Origin: Sesamum alatum | Taxonomy: Eukaryota > Streptophyta > Magnoliopsida > Lamiales > Pedaliaceae | Assembly (NCBI GenBank): GCA_034509735.1 | Contig: JACGWO010000003.1 | Span: forward strand, 40,594,873 to 40,658,872 | Reading direction: 5' to 3' | Length of the DNA: 64,000 nucleotides | Shown: positions 17,301 through 30,571 of the stretch, piece after piece | How the letters are laid out: every line of letters begins with the position of its first letter | Numbering within the stretch: the first letter of the stretch is position 1 | The notes under the pieces: generated by a model | The model's input: only the letters and a program-made list of their open reading frames with translations | Databases searched by the model: none | What the model was told of the DNA's origin: nothing | Made by a program: the position numbers and the translations under genes

Positions 17301-20300
17301 AGATTGTTAATCTTTATAAATTTCTTACTTGAGGAATATTTTTATCATTTTATTACATAAAAGAATTACACCATTTTGTTAAAAACCTATTAATTGGTAA
17401 ATATAGTAATTCATATTTAATCTTATTATTCAAAATTATATGTTCTCCACCACCAAATTTTATCGATTTTCTCACTCATTATTTCAAAAATTTCTTAAAT
17501 GTCACGCTGCCACATTATTAGCAAGACAACAAATTATGATTGGCTTAAGATACATGTTGCGATCAAAGTAACTGGTTAACTTTTAAAATTAAATAATTTA
17601 TGTAATTATATATAATCACCACAAGAAATTAAAAGACCATAAAATTTTCTAGATTATATGTTATGCTTCTAAAGACATGCATATGAATGAATCTTATCAA
17701 ATTTCCCTTCTTTTCTCAAATAAAATGTTTTACGTTTGTTCTACACATGCTAAATCAATGTAACATAATATATGATTGAGCTGAAGCTACTACAATCTTG
17801 CAGCATCTATAAATAGCAACCAAGAAATGCAAGCTAAATGGACAAAAATGAATTATTATGGAACATACCTAGTGGCGACAATCTCCAGTGACTTAAAAGT
17901 TTCTTCCAATGGCAACGTCTGGTCCCTCTCAACCTTTATCATGGAAGGTCTAATCTGGATTGTTCCTGGTTCAAGCTACAATAGTTGGCAATTAAGTAAA
18001 TAATAGAACATAAGAGCAAGAAACAAAATTTGAAGTTGTTACCACCAAGAACTCAGCTTTTTTTTTACTGAAACTACTGGATGATGATCCGAGGGAAAGT
18101 ACTACTTAAATGACTTATCACATGAATAAAGGGATGATGGAGAAACAAAAATAAAGTGTACGTGAAGAAGCTGGTCGTTGAACACTTGAAATTAAGTAAT
18201 CTTTTCTTTTGTAAATAAAAGTTTTTGGTCAGGCTAATAAAATTCTATCAAGAAACTGATGTGTATATATATATATGTATATGTTGCTGAAAATGTTATT
18301 TATCTAGGAGTATCACAAAATAATTCTCAGACATAATGATTAAGAAAAACTTACAACATACATGTTTGCAACGGTAAACAAGAGAGGAAAAATAAAAAAC
18401 AATTTCTTCTTTAACCAAGGGAGTAATACATAAAAAGGATAATTACACCGCCCTCCCCTAAAGTTTGGTGTAATTACACGTAGACCCCCTGTGGTTTGGA
18501 AAATACATTTAGTACCCATAACTTGTGTTTCCGTACAACAAATAGACTCATCCGTTAGTCAAAATTCACAAAATTTGTTGATATCAGCAAAAAAAAAATG
18601 AATGAAAATTTTTATTTACCCCCAATTGACTTATTACTGATTGATTACAGGTCAAATAAATCTTTTCTAGTCAAATTACTCTTATACATCTTCACACGCT
18701 AATACATGTGAGGAGGTACATCTTCACTCTTATAAAGGTAGTTTAGTCAGTAACAAATTGATCTACAACCTTTTTGCTGATATAACAAATCCGTGAATTT
18801 TACTAACGTATGAATCTATTTGTTAGACGAGAACAAACATCAGGGGCCACTAGGTGTAATTTTCCAAAACCACAAGGGGTCTACATGTAATATACCAAAC
18901 CTCAGGGGAGAGCGGTGTAATTATCCCTATATAAAAGAAAAGTAGGACATGAAGGCAAAGAATTTGTTAGATGCGAGAATTGACTTCAAACCCACGGACT
19001 AAAACTTTACCTTATATGGCACCTTGCCAAAATGGAAAGATGTTTGGTGGTTGCATATGAGTTTTCTAGCCAAAACTTATGAGACGTCCACTATTTATAA
19101 TGTTAGTCCAAGGGATGGACCATCAAAATGTGCCGACAATGCTTTTACTACTTTATAGCAAGTTAAGCCATGGTAAAATCTACATCATTTGCACAAACAA
19201 TCATCATTTTCGAGGTATTTGCACTTAACTAAGAAGCCAACAACAATGGCTAAAAGAGTGTCTTGTTACATCATTATCCAGCTTAGGGGAAGCTTAGATA
19301 TTGTCCTTGTTAAGGGGAAATGCACAATGAAGTCAAGATTTTGATAAAGTTGGAAGAAGATTGCATTGATTTTCACTACGGGCGGATTTGAGATATTCAT
19401 ACATGGATGTCTGAAGGGCATTGAGAGCTGGATTTGGTTAAAAAAAAGAGCTGATTACAAAGAAATGGGTGCTCCAATAGCCAATTAAATAAATGTGCTT
19501 CTAGTATCCCTTTTGATTCATTTGGCTGGAGAGTAACTCAATTCAAAGTAAATGTACAAGAGTCCTGACTGAGGGCAAGATTATTCCATAGCAGAACAGA
19601 AATGTCGAAAAATGGCATATAAGATTATATTGATGTTCCAATATAGGCAGATTTGAGTGGGGTTTGTGGACCAATGTTGAGCAAGGTCCTGATACAAGGA
19701 GAATCTTCTGGGCAGTAAACTCAAGAATAATTCAATTTTTTTGCCAGATGTATTATTCTTGTGAACCAAGACATTAGATTCATAAACTTGACATACAAAA
19801 TTGGCCATACCTTTCGATTAATGAGAAGAGTTCCCTTGACAGCATTACCATCATAGAACAAACGGCACTGGATTAGCAAAGGCTGAAAGAGTCGAACAAA
19901 GAAGAAGATTTCTTGGCTAAGAATTTAACAATAAAGAAGTTAAGAATTTGTACTGTCAAGCAGAGAAAAGAAACCGAATGATAATAACTTAAAAATTACC
20001 GGCTCCTTATTTTTAGCTTCTCCTCCTCTTTTTTGACAGGCTGTGTCCTCAATGCTGACAACCTCTTCGTATTTCTAAAGATGTAAAAGCAAATGAGTTA
20101 AAAATAGACAAACCCTTAGATTAGTGGAATCATTCGATAATTTTCACAAAGACTCAGCAAAATTGCACTTTTGTATGAGCGAAGCTCCCCATGATGGAGT
20201 AAAGGTAGAATTTAAAAGGTCAAAGACGTTGTGCAGCATCTATTTGTAAACCAATAACATGAGTAAGCCAAACAAGCTTATATGTAGTCCATGCGAAGTT

Positions 20301-23300
20301 GTACTACATTCTTATGGTCTTAGCTTTCTACATAAAGTTGGAAAAAAGATTGGTACTACTTGTCAAGAAATAAAAATGCCTCAGTGCTGAACAAGTTTCT
20401 CTATCATTGAAATAGAAACAAAATTTATGTGTCCTTAATTTACTATATGTTACCACTTCCCAATACAGATGATCTAAGGCCAGTAAACATACTACATACA
20501 ATGAGTAGCTTTTGAGGAGAAAAAAGCTACTTGCACACTAAGAACCTATGTATTCTTTCTGGTTCAGTACAAAATATTGAAAACCAAATAATTTGAAGAG
20601 GTAAAACAGACACATAAACCTTTAAGATGGTAGTGGATGGAAGTTCTAGAAAGGGGCGAGCAATACAAGAGGTATACTACTTCCCGTTGTAGGCGTGAGA
20701 GGCAGTATTATGATGCTTGTCTGTGTAGGTGATCAAAGCAAATATACGAAATTAAGAGACATAAAGACCTTTTCTCAGAACTTCCTACTGCATGTTCAAA
20801 GATTACCTCTTATAGCATACCATTCGACTTGAGGAGTGAAACATCAAAACATCCTGCACTTTGTTAAACGTTTAAATAGTGTATCATAATAATATAAAGT
20901 GAAGACTTTATCGAGCAACTCTTCACTAATCTAAATATTGGTTTGAGCAAGTATAGGCATTTTGTCTCAAACAACGTATAGGTAGTTGGTCTGAATTTCA
21001 ACCATCATAGTCACTTGTTTGATGACTGCGGGTCATCTGAGTCCAAGGCTGGCCAGCTACCATTTGCAGCCTTATCACGATCCATAGCCCATTTGACACA
21101 GAACTTAGACTGAATGCATCAAAGTGTGCACTGCCAAGGCACTATAAGGTACACAATTTATGGCTATCAATGTACAAGAGCCAATTTGCATCTTCGCCAG
21201 GTGCGTCGATGAGGCAACTTACCTCCATGCAGGAGGGTCAATGTTGAAACCATCAATGTGTGTCTAGTGGCAAGTAAACTCTTATGCTTTCATTTATCAA
21301 GGATCATTTGCACGCAAATGAAGCTTCCCTCTTTCTAGCCAGTCTGAATAATCACCTCAGGCTCATCACCATTCATGGTGCCCTTTGTTCTATTCACATG
21401 GTGCATTCTTCTTACACCACAATGTTGGATAGTGGAGTTTTCCAGCTGCGAGCGACCTATTGAATTTGCCCACAACATGACTCGGGCCTACGCCCATATG
21501 CCTCAAGCCATTGAAACCACTCAAAGAGGAAAAACTCGGTTACTGCGCATAATAAGTCGACAAGGCTAATGAAGTACTTAATTCAATCACTCATTTGATC
21601 TAGAAGTATTACCCCAAAGTCTGTGTAGCCCAGCATAAGAGTTGCCATACTCTACATTCCAACCAGTTACAACCGTTTGAATCTACCACCCGACTATAAG
21701 ATTCAATCTTGGCCCTTGGTGGCCAAAATTTCCCAGGGGATTGCTCTTGAAGCCCCAAAGGTCTACCTTGTTCAATGCTCAAAGAGAACGACACAAATTC
21801 CCAAAGGCATGGGGGCACTAGCAAATGCTCTTTAAGCATTCCTCTCTTTTTTATTAATTAGACTTACCAGTAAACTGACGACTTTACTGACAACATAGCA
21901 AAAAAATAATCAGTGTAAGGAACCACAACCAACAGCATCTCATTTGGAGATCTAAACAACAAACCAATTGGCCAGCAGTTAAGTTCGCAGCCTTCATTTA
22001 TCCTCTCAAATCTTGAGCCCAGGAGATTCCTCACTAGTGAGAAATTGCCCTCCAATAAACTGACATGCCAATAATGCACTAGAAAACATTTCCAGAAAGA
22101 ATACTGCGCACCATACCCCAGCTTCAATTATCCTGAAATATACCATGTCACAAACTCCACATCTGTGCTTCTTAGGTGGTCAGAAAAACTTCCTTTGCAC
22201 AGTATTTTCTGTAGGATAGACATGCTCAAATGCCCAGCTTCTTGTCTCAGCCTTAAATCTTGAGAATATACCAATTAAAGAGAAGAGTCGCCTTTTGCTA
22301 AATATGCACAGATACCAAGATCTTAGCCTATTTACAAAGAAGTGACAGTTTCATACATTTATCTTTTATCTATTTGTTAACAAGTGTTGCTCACACTTTG
22401 TATATGTGATTAGTACTAATTTACTTACAATTTATTATTAGGAAGGCTCTTTATAAAGAAGAGCAATGTAACTGTCACAAATGAGTATGAGAATCATGAT
22501 AAGTTACTCTGAGTTGACAATTACATTTTACATTACAGGTAATTGAATAATTACAATGAATTTGTCCATCAAAGCTCGTTCAATGTGATTCTCCTTTAGA
22601 CATTCATCATCATCACTATCAACTTCTATGATACCAATACAAATTTCACGTTCATACAATTCTTTGGAGTTCTGCTAACAGGGAGTGAGGGAACCCCATC
22701 ATATTCAGGTGAAAAACAAAAAAACTAGCTCATATTAATTCAATGTAAGCAAGGTATCATCACGAGCACATCTGACTATAGATATCACAAGCACATAAAG
22801 TTCCACACATCACAAGTAAAAAGATAAATTTAAAGTAATCATAACTTACTATAAAGTACTCCCCTTAAAGGAAAATCAAATTTCAAACCTCGAAACTATT
22901 ATCTGTGATATCCTTTGCCAAATAAAAATGTCTAGGACACTTCATGGCCAAGTCCTCAGAGATATATCCTGTTCCATCTGTATGTAAAATAGGTTTCCCA
23001 TCTTCATCATGTATAATTGAGTCATTCTCATCCTAAAGTACAAAACAAGACAAATAGAAATTAACTACTGTACATCCCCTGAATATCAAAAGAAAATTCA
23101 ACTAACATGAGAAAAGTTCAAGCTAAGGATACTAAAATGAAGTATACTATACTCGGAAAGGGATATCTTTGATTCTTTGAATTGTAACAGCTGCAAAGTC
23201 AATATCAAGCTTTCTTGTCTTTGAAAGAATCAAGGAAAACCTGAGTGACATCAAAATGATTAGAAGATCAAGTTCTTCACAGAGATCTTCCACAGATATC

Positions 23301-26300
23301 AACATCAAAGAGGAAAGCTACGCTGAATCGCTGATATCAACCTGGCCATGTATTTTTCTATGGTTGAGACAGTATGTATATGCATGAAGAGGCGCCTTGC
23401 TTCACTAATTGTTTTTCTGGACAAAATATAACCTTCCTCGTAACCATGAGGGGACACAGAGTCAACACGGACAAAAAATCCTTTAACAGCACAGTAAGAG
23501 GGCTTTTTCTCCACCTTTTTGCGCTCATCTTTGAACACTGTTTAATAGCCAAAATCAAGATTATAGTTGTTGCAATTTTTAGAATTAATGAACATGCTAT
23601 CCACTTTCTGATGTTGCAGAACTTCGGAAATGTAACAAAGACTAGAGGTCCCTGGGCGTGCAGAATGATAGATCAAGATTGTCAAGAAAAGTCTACATAT
23701 TTGGAAGCTAAGAAAGCCAAAAGATCTACATTTCTAGTGTCAAACAGAAATTGGAAAGAGATGATCCTTTCTACCATTATGTTGAATTTATTGAATGAGA
23801 CTACAAGCTGGTAGAGAAGCACATTTTTCCAGTCATTATAAATTAAACAAGATGAGAAAACAAATCAATGGTAACAACAAACGTTATCTATAAAAAATCA
23901 ATGCATTTGCTAAACGTACAAAAGATATTTAGAATTACTGCAATGCCTAGTCCTTGAAGCCTCTAGAACAAAGATACTTACGAACACAATGAAATCTTAT
24001 ATTACTTCCGGCAATTTTAGTCCACGATTACATTAGCAGTTTAAAAAGAGGTCTTCTTATCAATATGTCCAGAATGCTCATATCAGTGGACTTGTTTATG
24101 AACATGATTAGAAAATAGTCAAACTCGCCAAGCATTCTAGATTGTATCATGGACGAGTTTAAAAGAGCAAAGGTGCATGCTCCAAAATAAAACAAATAAA
24201 TTTCTTCATAAATGATAAGACTGAAAAAGAATACAAAAGAAATGGACAAACAAAGAGTTCAAAACATATTTCTTGTCAAGGAGTTTGCGTATTGCTTAGG
24301 AAAACGGATCAAGATTTCAGAAGAAACCTTCTTAAGAAAATCAATTAACTGAAACATCATTCCAGGTATCTTTCAAAAGAAATCACTTTATAAGTGCATG
24401 TGTATGTATACCAAATATTTGGTGTATAGATTCTCAAATCAAATTAATGTTTCTTATTAGGTATTGAATGCTATGTGACCACTCATGGTTAGGGAACATA
24501 GAGTTAGAGTCCGGCTCTAACTATCTCACAAAAATAATAACCAATAGAATGTTAATCAATCACATTTTAAGATATATTTCATCCACAAAGTATTGCCATT
24601 ACAGTGAGTATTAAATAGTTGAATGAAATAAAAGAATGATTATGTTATTAATTCCAATTTATAAAATCTTCAAGTGCATTAATGTAATTGTAAATCTTAT
24701 GTATACAGAATGTTGATAAGAGTAGCATAGAAAATTAATTAATTAGTTAATTAACTATACAGTATTCTTGATAAATGATGGTTAATTAATTAAATTAAGA
24801 GTTCATTACACTTAGATCCCCTACGAAAATGTGGAATTACACTTTCCCCCAAAAAATTTCCAAAATTACATTTACACCCCCTCCAAAAATTCACCGTTTA
24901 CAACTCACCCATTTTCATTAGGGTTTGGACATAAAAGGCTGACGTTAGCACAAAAATTACATAATTTTTTAATTTACCCCTCATTTAACATTCCTATGTA
25001 ATCATTTTGAACTTGTAAGGGGAAAAATGTAACAATGTTAACCTCACTTCATATATATATATATATATATATATATTACATTTATCCCCTTATACGGACA
25101 AAAATATAGATGGGAATGTTAAACGAGGGGCCTAATCGAAAACCTATGTAATTTGTTTTTTTTATGTCAACATTTTCCATTCAAACACTAACGCAAGGGG
25201 GTCAGGTGTAAATGGAGAATTTTCGAATGGGGTGTAAGTGTAATTTTGAAACTTTTTTGTGGGAAAGTGTAATTTCACATTTTCAAAGGGTGTATAAGTG
25301 TAATCAACCCTTAAATTAACAAATAACAATGATTAGTTAAATATATTATAGTAATCAGTTGAATTGACTAACCTAATCAATAATTTACACGGTAAACCTT
25401 ATTTCTTTTAAATAATGAATGTCTAGTTGGTAAAAATAGCTCTAAATTACATTAGTTGCTTCTATGATCATTTATTTAATCAATCTCGATTAATTAATTA
25501 AATACCTAATTTCATGTGTATGTACTCAAATTAATTATTATAAAATTTTGAAATTGATTACGGCGTGTAAATGTCAGATTATTTTCAAGTTAATAAGCCT
25601 AACAATTGTATGCAGTAAAAGGTAGTGCTGCATATTTTACCCTTTCGACTAGTTGGATATCAGGCTTAATCATGTGAAGTAAATGCGCCCATAATGGATT
25701 ATATAAAATAATTGTTCAACGCACAACAAAACTTAGCCCTATACATCGAAGAAACGACAAAGATAGAAGGAAAGAAGACCAGGTTTGGCCGAACCAAACC
25801 AGTCATACAGTAAGTGTGATACACTTGTTAGGCATAGTTGCATTCCTGAAACATCCTAAACCCTACTCAATCAAGTGGTGCCCTTCTACTTTGAAGGATG
25901 TTGTTTCTATAAAGTCCCAGGATAACTTATAAAATTGCTCTTTTTCTTGTTTTTCCTATCACATTTCTTCTTTACCTTGACATAATGAAAGAGTCATGAG
26001 AAACACATTAGTTCAAGGACTACTAAATGCAGCAAGTGGCAAGAACAAGTGTGCACATATCCGCATGCATAAAGTTGGTTCGGAGATGAGAGAGCAATAA
26101 ATGAATAAGAGCTAATGCACAAAATTATATGTGAAAGAAAGAGCAAAGAGGCATTAATCCCATTCTTTCAATGAGAGATTGGCATTACGTGGATTGTTTA
26201 CGTATTCCCCTAAGAAAGTTTTTCTCATTCAAGACATAAGGAAATGAAAGTATGAAGAAGTCCACAGTAAAGGAAAACAAATAGAATAATCACCAAAAAA

Positions 26301-29300
26301 TCGATAGCGCCTCAGACCAACAAGAATTCCTTCTTCAACAACACTGCCCGTGGTATTTGAGTCATCCTCTAAAAACTTGACTATTAATATGTTATCATCC
26401 CCCAATGACCTCTGAAGGTGAGTTCTGAAACTATTTAGATAGGGGCCCTGTATCATCCAAAATATACTTCATGGTAATAAGGATAATGAACAATAAAGTG
26501 GAATACAACAAAATCAAGAACTGCTGAAATAATTATTATTTTCTATATAACAAGTATGAATGGCACAAAAGTTTCTTGTGTTTTTTTGCTTTGACCAAAC
26601 TAACTGTTGAGAATCGTGAATTGATTCTCCAAATAATTATAAAATTACAAGAGAATCATAATAATGTCTAAGTGATTCTTGTGATATTTATATGATTTGG
26701 TTCTGGAGAGATTTCCTCCATATTCCATTATCGACATATGTAATTCACCTATATTGATTCTCAACACTAACTTTATAATGTATTAGTTTTAAGTGTTGGA
26801 ATGTAACATAATGTACCTATTAACTCCTAGTAATTAGTTTTTATATTAATTCTTGCTATATTTACTTAGCATATTTATTATCTGCTATTAGTTACTTTTA
26901 TATTTATTGTTCATATTAATTACTTTTCATATTTATTAATTCCTAGTATTACTTTTTGTATTATATTGCAATGTAATATACTAAAAGGAACACCTTTATA
27001 GAAGAATATGAAATAGTTTGAAAAAATCAAATCTAAAAAGATACACCAATGTTATTATTCTCTATATTTGTTATATGTATATTTCTATCTTATTCTTTAT
27101 GTCATTTAATTTTTAATGTCCCAATAATATTATTTTAAATGGTTTTATTTAAGTCAATATTATCATTATTTTTAAATTTTAATTTTGATTCTATTTTTTG
27201 TTATTTGAATTACTTCTATTAATGACTTTTTGTATTTAGTACTTCCTGCTAAATAATTTTTACATTATATTCATAATGCAATATACCTACTAAAAGTACT
27301 CTTATAGTAGAATATGAAATAATTAGAAAATGTTAGAGAAATTGAAAGGACGCACAAATATTTTGATCTATCTGTTTTATATCTCTATCTCCATCTTATA
27401 GCTATATAAAGCATGAATATATCTAAAACTTTTAATATCCCTACAATAATAAAATTCTAAATGGTTTTATGTAAGTCAATATTGTTATTATTTTTAAACT
27501 TAAATTTCATTGTATTATGTTATCTGTATGACTTCAAGTATTGAAGTTAAAATTTGCTCTGTGATAAGATTTTACAAGTTTATTGGATTATATAATTTTT
27601 ATTAAAATGAAAAAATTCGTATCTCATTTTCTGGATATATGCATATATTTCTGAAAAATGTATATACTTAATCAACATATATGATGATACAGTATATATG
27701 TTATACATACATATAATCTAAAATACCTACATCCGTTCTATATAAATAATATATATGTATATAGTATAAAAGTATGAATTTGTATAAAATAGTTTATGTT
27801 TCTAAACTTAAAAAAATATGGAGAAAAATTAGTTTACGTCTCCATATAAATTGATGAACTTAATTTTTTCTAAAAATTATTTGCAACATGTGTACATTTT
27901 ACTAGTTAATATAAGACATGGCCACGCAGAGTTGATAATCACTTTGCGAAGCAGTAACAAGGAAATACTAAAAGTGAATACATAAAATACACAAGTTGGG
28001 ACTGACCTTGAAATAATAACTTCCATCTCGGCATACATGGCAGTTGTAGTGATGCGTTTTTTGTGAATCCCAATCAAGATACTGCAAGAAGAAACCACAA
28101 AAAGGTCATGTAAACTAGAAACTGGATACTGAAGAAGAGCTTCTATAACACAGTGATCAAGGCTGCAAATATTTAGAGCTCACACATCGAATTGTAGTTC
28201 AGCTTTATGTTCTTTCATTTCAAGAATAAAATGTACCCCTTCAGTCAACATAAGTAATGCTATTCCTTTATGAACTGGCAACATGCAATAGATCTCTTTC
28301 TCAAAGTAGAAGTCTTTTGGAAAAATTAACTATTGCCGACTTCTCTATGGAAATATGTAACAAGTGCACAAGATTATCATCTTTGAACTATCTCCTAAAA
28401 CTTGGAAACCAGTTCAAAGGCTGAAGCATTCAAACGAGCAATTACAGATTGTACCTTACACAGGCTCAACAAGAGTATGATTGTAACAAGCTTTAATGGA
28501 AAGAACATTTATTAGATGCATAACTAACCTGGCTACGGTCTGATTCCTCACAGAATTTCTCCCCATATGAGTTCCAAATTTTGGCCTCAAAATCTTTCAT
28601 AGGAAGATCCTTCATACTATATATTTCATTGGCACCTTCTAGGTTTACCACAGCTTCCAGTTTTTGCCTATGCGTCGAATTGCTTAATTGTGATATCAGA
28701 TCAATTATCAGAAAACACATGGAACAACAATAGAACATTAAGTAAAATTAACCTCCCAATATAGCTTAGAACCAAAAATAATTTCCTGAACTGGAGCTTG
28801 CTCAGGATCATCAACTGTTGACTGATTGTGACAGAATTTCTCATCTCTCTGAGTTCATCCGGGGGTGGTGATCGACGTCTAGCACCAGGACTCCTCTTCT
28901 CTAGAGTTTCATTTTCAAAAGATAGATTGCAACGGATATTTTGAGAGCCTGTCCTATGCAAATTTGATGGGATAGAGTCCACTGAGAAACTTGATATAGG
29001 TGACCGCAACCTGTCACAGTCTGACCACAATACAAATGACCATATAAACAATGCAACAAGGTAGTTAGAAGAAAAGAAACAACAGGTGATAGAGAAGAGT
29101 GAATTCAGCAGTTTGTATCTTACAGTAGCAAGAAGAACCACAAGAAATTTATATCCATTATATCCATCCCAAACTACTAAAATTGCATAGTAGTATTTTA
29201 TTACATTTACCCCTTTAGATTATATACACATTACATTTACACCTACAAATTTGAAAATAGCGCCAAGGCTAATTTGATAAACAAAATGCAAGAATCTTCC

Positions 29301-29871
29301 CCAAGGACAACATTAAAAGTTCACTCCATATTTTTTGCTGTTTTGTCCAAGATCATAACCACAAAGTTTGATAGCCCACCAAAAATTTTCAAAAGAATCT
29401 AGAAATAATTTCGAAAGTTCATACTCAATCCTTGGCACCAACCCAAAAAGACAGTTTCAGAAAGGACATCAAATGAAATATACAGAACAGAGAGTGGAAA
29501 AAGAAATGAAAAGCAGAAGAAAGTTATGAAATTTACTCACATGCCGTGTGGTGAGATGCGTCCGGAGAAGTAGAGGAAGATGACCACGTCCTCTGAAACT
29601 GAGGAGAATTATAAGCACTGAGCACAGCGGCAGCCTCAATTGGGAAGTCTTTCTTGACCAAAAACGACACATATCCGCTAAAGCTCCGAATGGATTGAGA
29701 GTATGAAATGGTTGTGAGCACCTCCAGAGCCGCTTCCTCTCCGATCTCCGCCAGCATATTTCTGGCATACTTCTTGAGTGGTGGTTGGCTTCTTTCCAGG
29801 CAAATTCTTTGAATGGCCATTTCCACCGATTCTGGTAGACGAACTTGTTGATCAGGCGAAGAAGCGTCCAT
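11380..29871 (-). CDS. RDR3/4/5: RNA-dependent RNA polymerase, gamma clade
   Basis: Plant RDRs copy single-stranded RNA into double-stranded RNA for silencing; the gamma clade has no firmly settled role. Exons in transcript order: 29871-29541, 29020-28753, 28667-28529, 28081-28007, 26447-26294, 23537-23342, 23240-23153, 23032-22889, 20074-20000, 19882-19811, 17975-17869, 16146-15998, 15705-15480, 15086-14861, 13576-13431, 12700-12538, 12131-11987, 11874-11714, 11625-11380. They sum to 3111 bases with every phase matching, so 1036 residues and no break. Diagnostic features: GILVGLRRYRFF in exon 5, HTDGTG (434-439), LLSYGGVPQEFF, GKIPVSESFYLMGTADPTG, YRNPGMHFGDVHV, and the catalytic DFDGD at 737-741. 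DFDGD rather than DLDGD marks the gamma clade. Introns up to 2.8 kb hold transposon relics, which makes the gene unusually long. The start MDASSPDQQ is the only good upstream ATG of exon 1. Assignment to RDR3, 4 or 5 individually cannot be made from sequence alone. Confidence 0.95.
13577..14860. other. RDR intron 14, no inserted element recognised
   Basis: 1.3-kb intron between the exon encoding the DFDGD motif and the next exon. Short open frames only; I see no transposon termini or RNA gene. Confidence 0.5.
16658..16877. pseudogene. Copia RNase H relic split and inverted, in an RDR intron
   Basis: On the plus strand, 16658-16735 reads KQTTVARFSEEAKYVVAHM, the conserved start of the Copia RNase H C-terminal block. 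On the minus strand, 16860-16727 reads VYYDNRIVIHIASN and FHEKTKHIAIDCHFIHEVIM, the next conserved block (usual form CDNQAALHIA...HERTKHIEIDCHF). The two halves therefore face each other. A perfect 25-base inverted repeat bounds the inverted part: 16712-16736 against 16853-16877. The relic sits in the intron 16147-17868 of the RDR gene and cannot be active. Confidence 0.75.
18437..18926. mobile_element. MITE-like element with long terminal inverted repeats, in an RDR intron
   Basis: The left end GGATAATTACACCG and the right end CGGTGTAATTATCC are inverted. Similarity continues inward for more than 100 bases, through a GTAGACCCCCTGTGG-like segment and TTGTTGATATCAGC. No coding capacity. It lies in intron 17976-19810. 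Related copies: the truncated one at 7366 and a diverged one near 61919-62376. The target duplication is not clear. Confidence 0.75.
20075..22888. other. RDR intron 8 (2.8 kb)
   Basis: The longest RDR intron. No transposon termini, RNA gene or conserved protein fragment recognised. Some stretches (about 21000-22200) are less AT-rich than the other introns and could be old retrotransposon sequence, but I found no motif to support that. Confidence 0.4.
24799..25310. mobile_element. Mutator-type MITE with 9-bp target duplication, in an RDR intron
   Basis: Inverted ends (GAGTTCATTACACTTA on the left; GGGTTGATTACACTTA read inward from the right) extend about 100 bases. Both sides are flanked by TTAAATTAA, at 24790-24798 and 25311-25319, an exact 9-bp target duplication as made by Mutator-like transposases. 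An AT microsatellite lies inside at 25051-25076. No coding capacity. Confidence 0.85.
26448..28006. other. RDR intron 4 (1.6 kb)
   Basis: Very AT-rich intron. Two stretches, about 26940-27070 and 27260-27370, resemble each other (each contains a TTATATTGCAATGTAATATACTA-like segment near its start), indicating an internal degenerate duplication. No termini or coding fragment recognised. Confidence 0.35.
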
Positions 29872-29956
29872 CTCCGTTTCCTTCTTCGTGTTGGTTTGAA
29901 TCTTTTTCTTGTGGGAGTTTGAAGTTTTGGTGAGAGAGAAAGAGGATGAATGGAAG

Positions 29957-29970
29957 GAGAGAGAGAGAGT
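29957..29970 (-). repeat. GA/CT tract in the RDR 5' leader
   Basis: A GA run on the plus strand, so CT-rich in the mRNA leader, about 90 bases upstream of the RDR start codon. CT-rich leaders are common in plant genes. Confidence 0.6.
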
Positions 29971-30149
29971 GATCTGCAGAAGACAGGTTTATAGTGGTGA
30001 AAATCAAATGTAGGGACGTCGTATGGGATTTCCCGCTTTTCTGTTTGTGATGGAATTTTACGAATATTGGCTGACAGCTTACTGTTGCCTGACTACTATT
30101 TGGACAGAGATGATGAAAAAAGTTGGGAAAATTGCATAAAACCCCCTAT

Positions 30150-30571
30150 TAGTAAATTACATCTACCTCCCCTAATGTTTGATATAATTACAAATACATC
30201 TTATTGTTTGAAAAGTTATAAATACCTTATGAGGTTTGTAACTATCTAACAAATAATCCATTTCCATTCATTTTTATGGGTGAACTGACCAAATGCCCTT
30301 ATGCATTTTATTTAATTTTTAAATTTTTTTATTTTTTTAGACTACAATACACGGGGAGAGGTTCTTGAAGTTTTTTACACAGAGGAGTTAATAATGCAAT
30401 TTGTCTCGACTGATTTTTCTACAATTTAACTAAAAAATCAAGAGTAAAATAGTCAATTTTAGACCTTTGATTGAAAATTACAAACCTCATGGGGTATTTA
30501 TAATTTTTTTAAAAATAAAAAAATATTTATAATTATGCCAAACCTTAGAGGAGGTGGATGTAATTTACCCT
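30150..30571. mobile_element. MITE-like element
   Basis: The left AGTAAATTACATCTACCTCC is matched, inverted, by the right GGTGGATGTAATTTACCC, and the similarity continues inward through GTTTGATATAATTA and a TTATAAATACC(T/C)ATGAGG segment. The left terminus is eroded (AGT instead of GGG), and no target duplication is visible. Located a few hundred bases upstream of the RDR start. Confidence 0.65.

Noticed and set aside
23374..23814. 146-codon plus-strand open frame
   Set aside because: Overlaps and opposes RDR exon 6, whose frame is supported by conserved motifs and phases.
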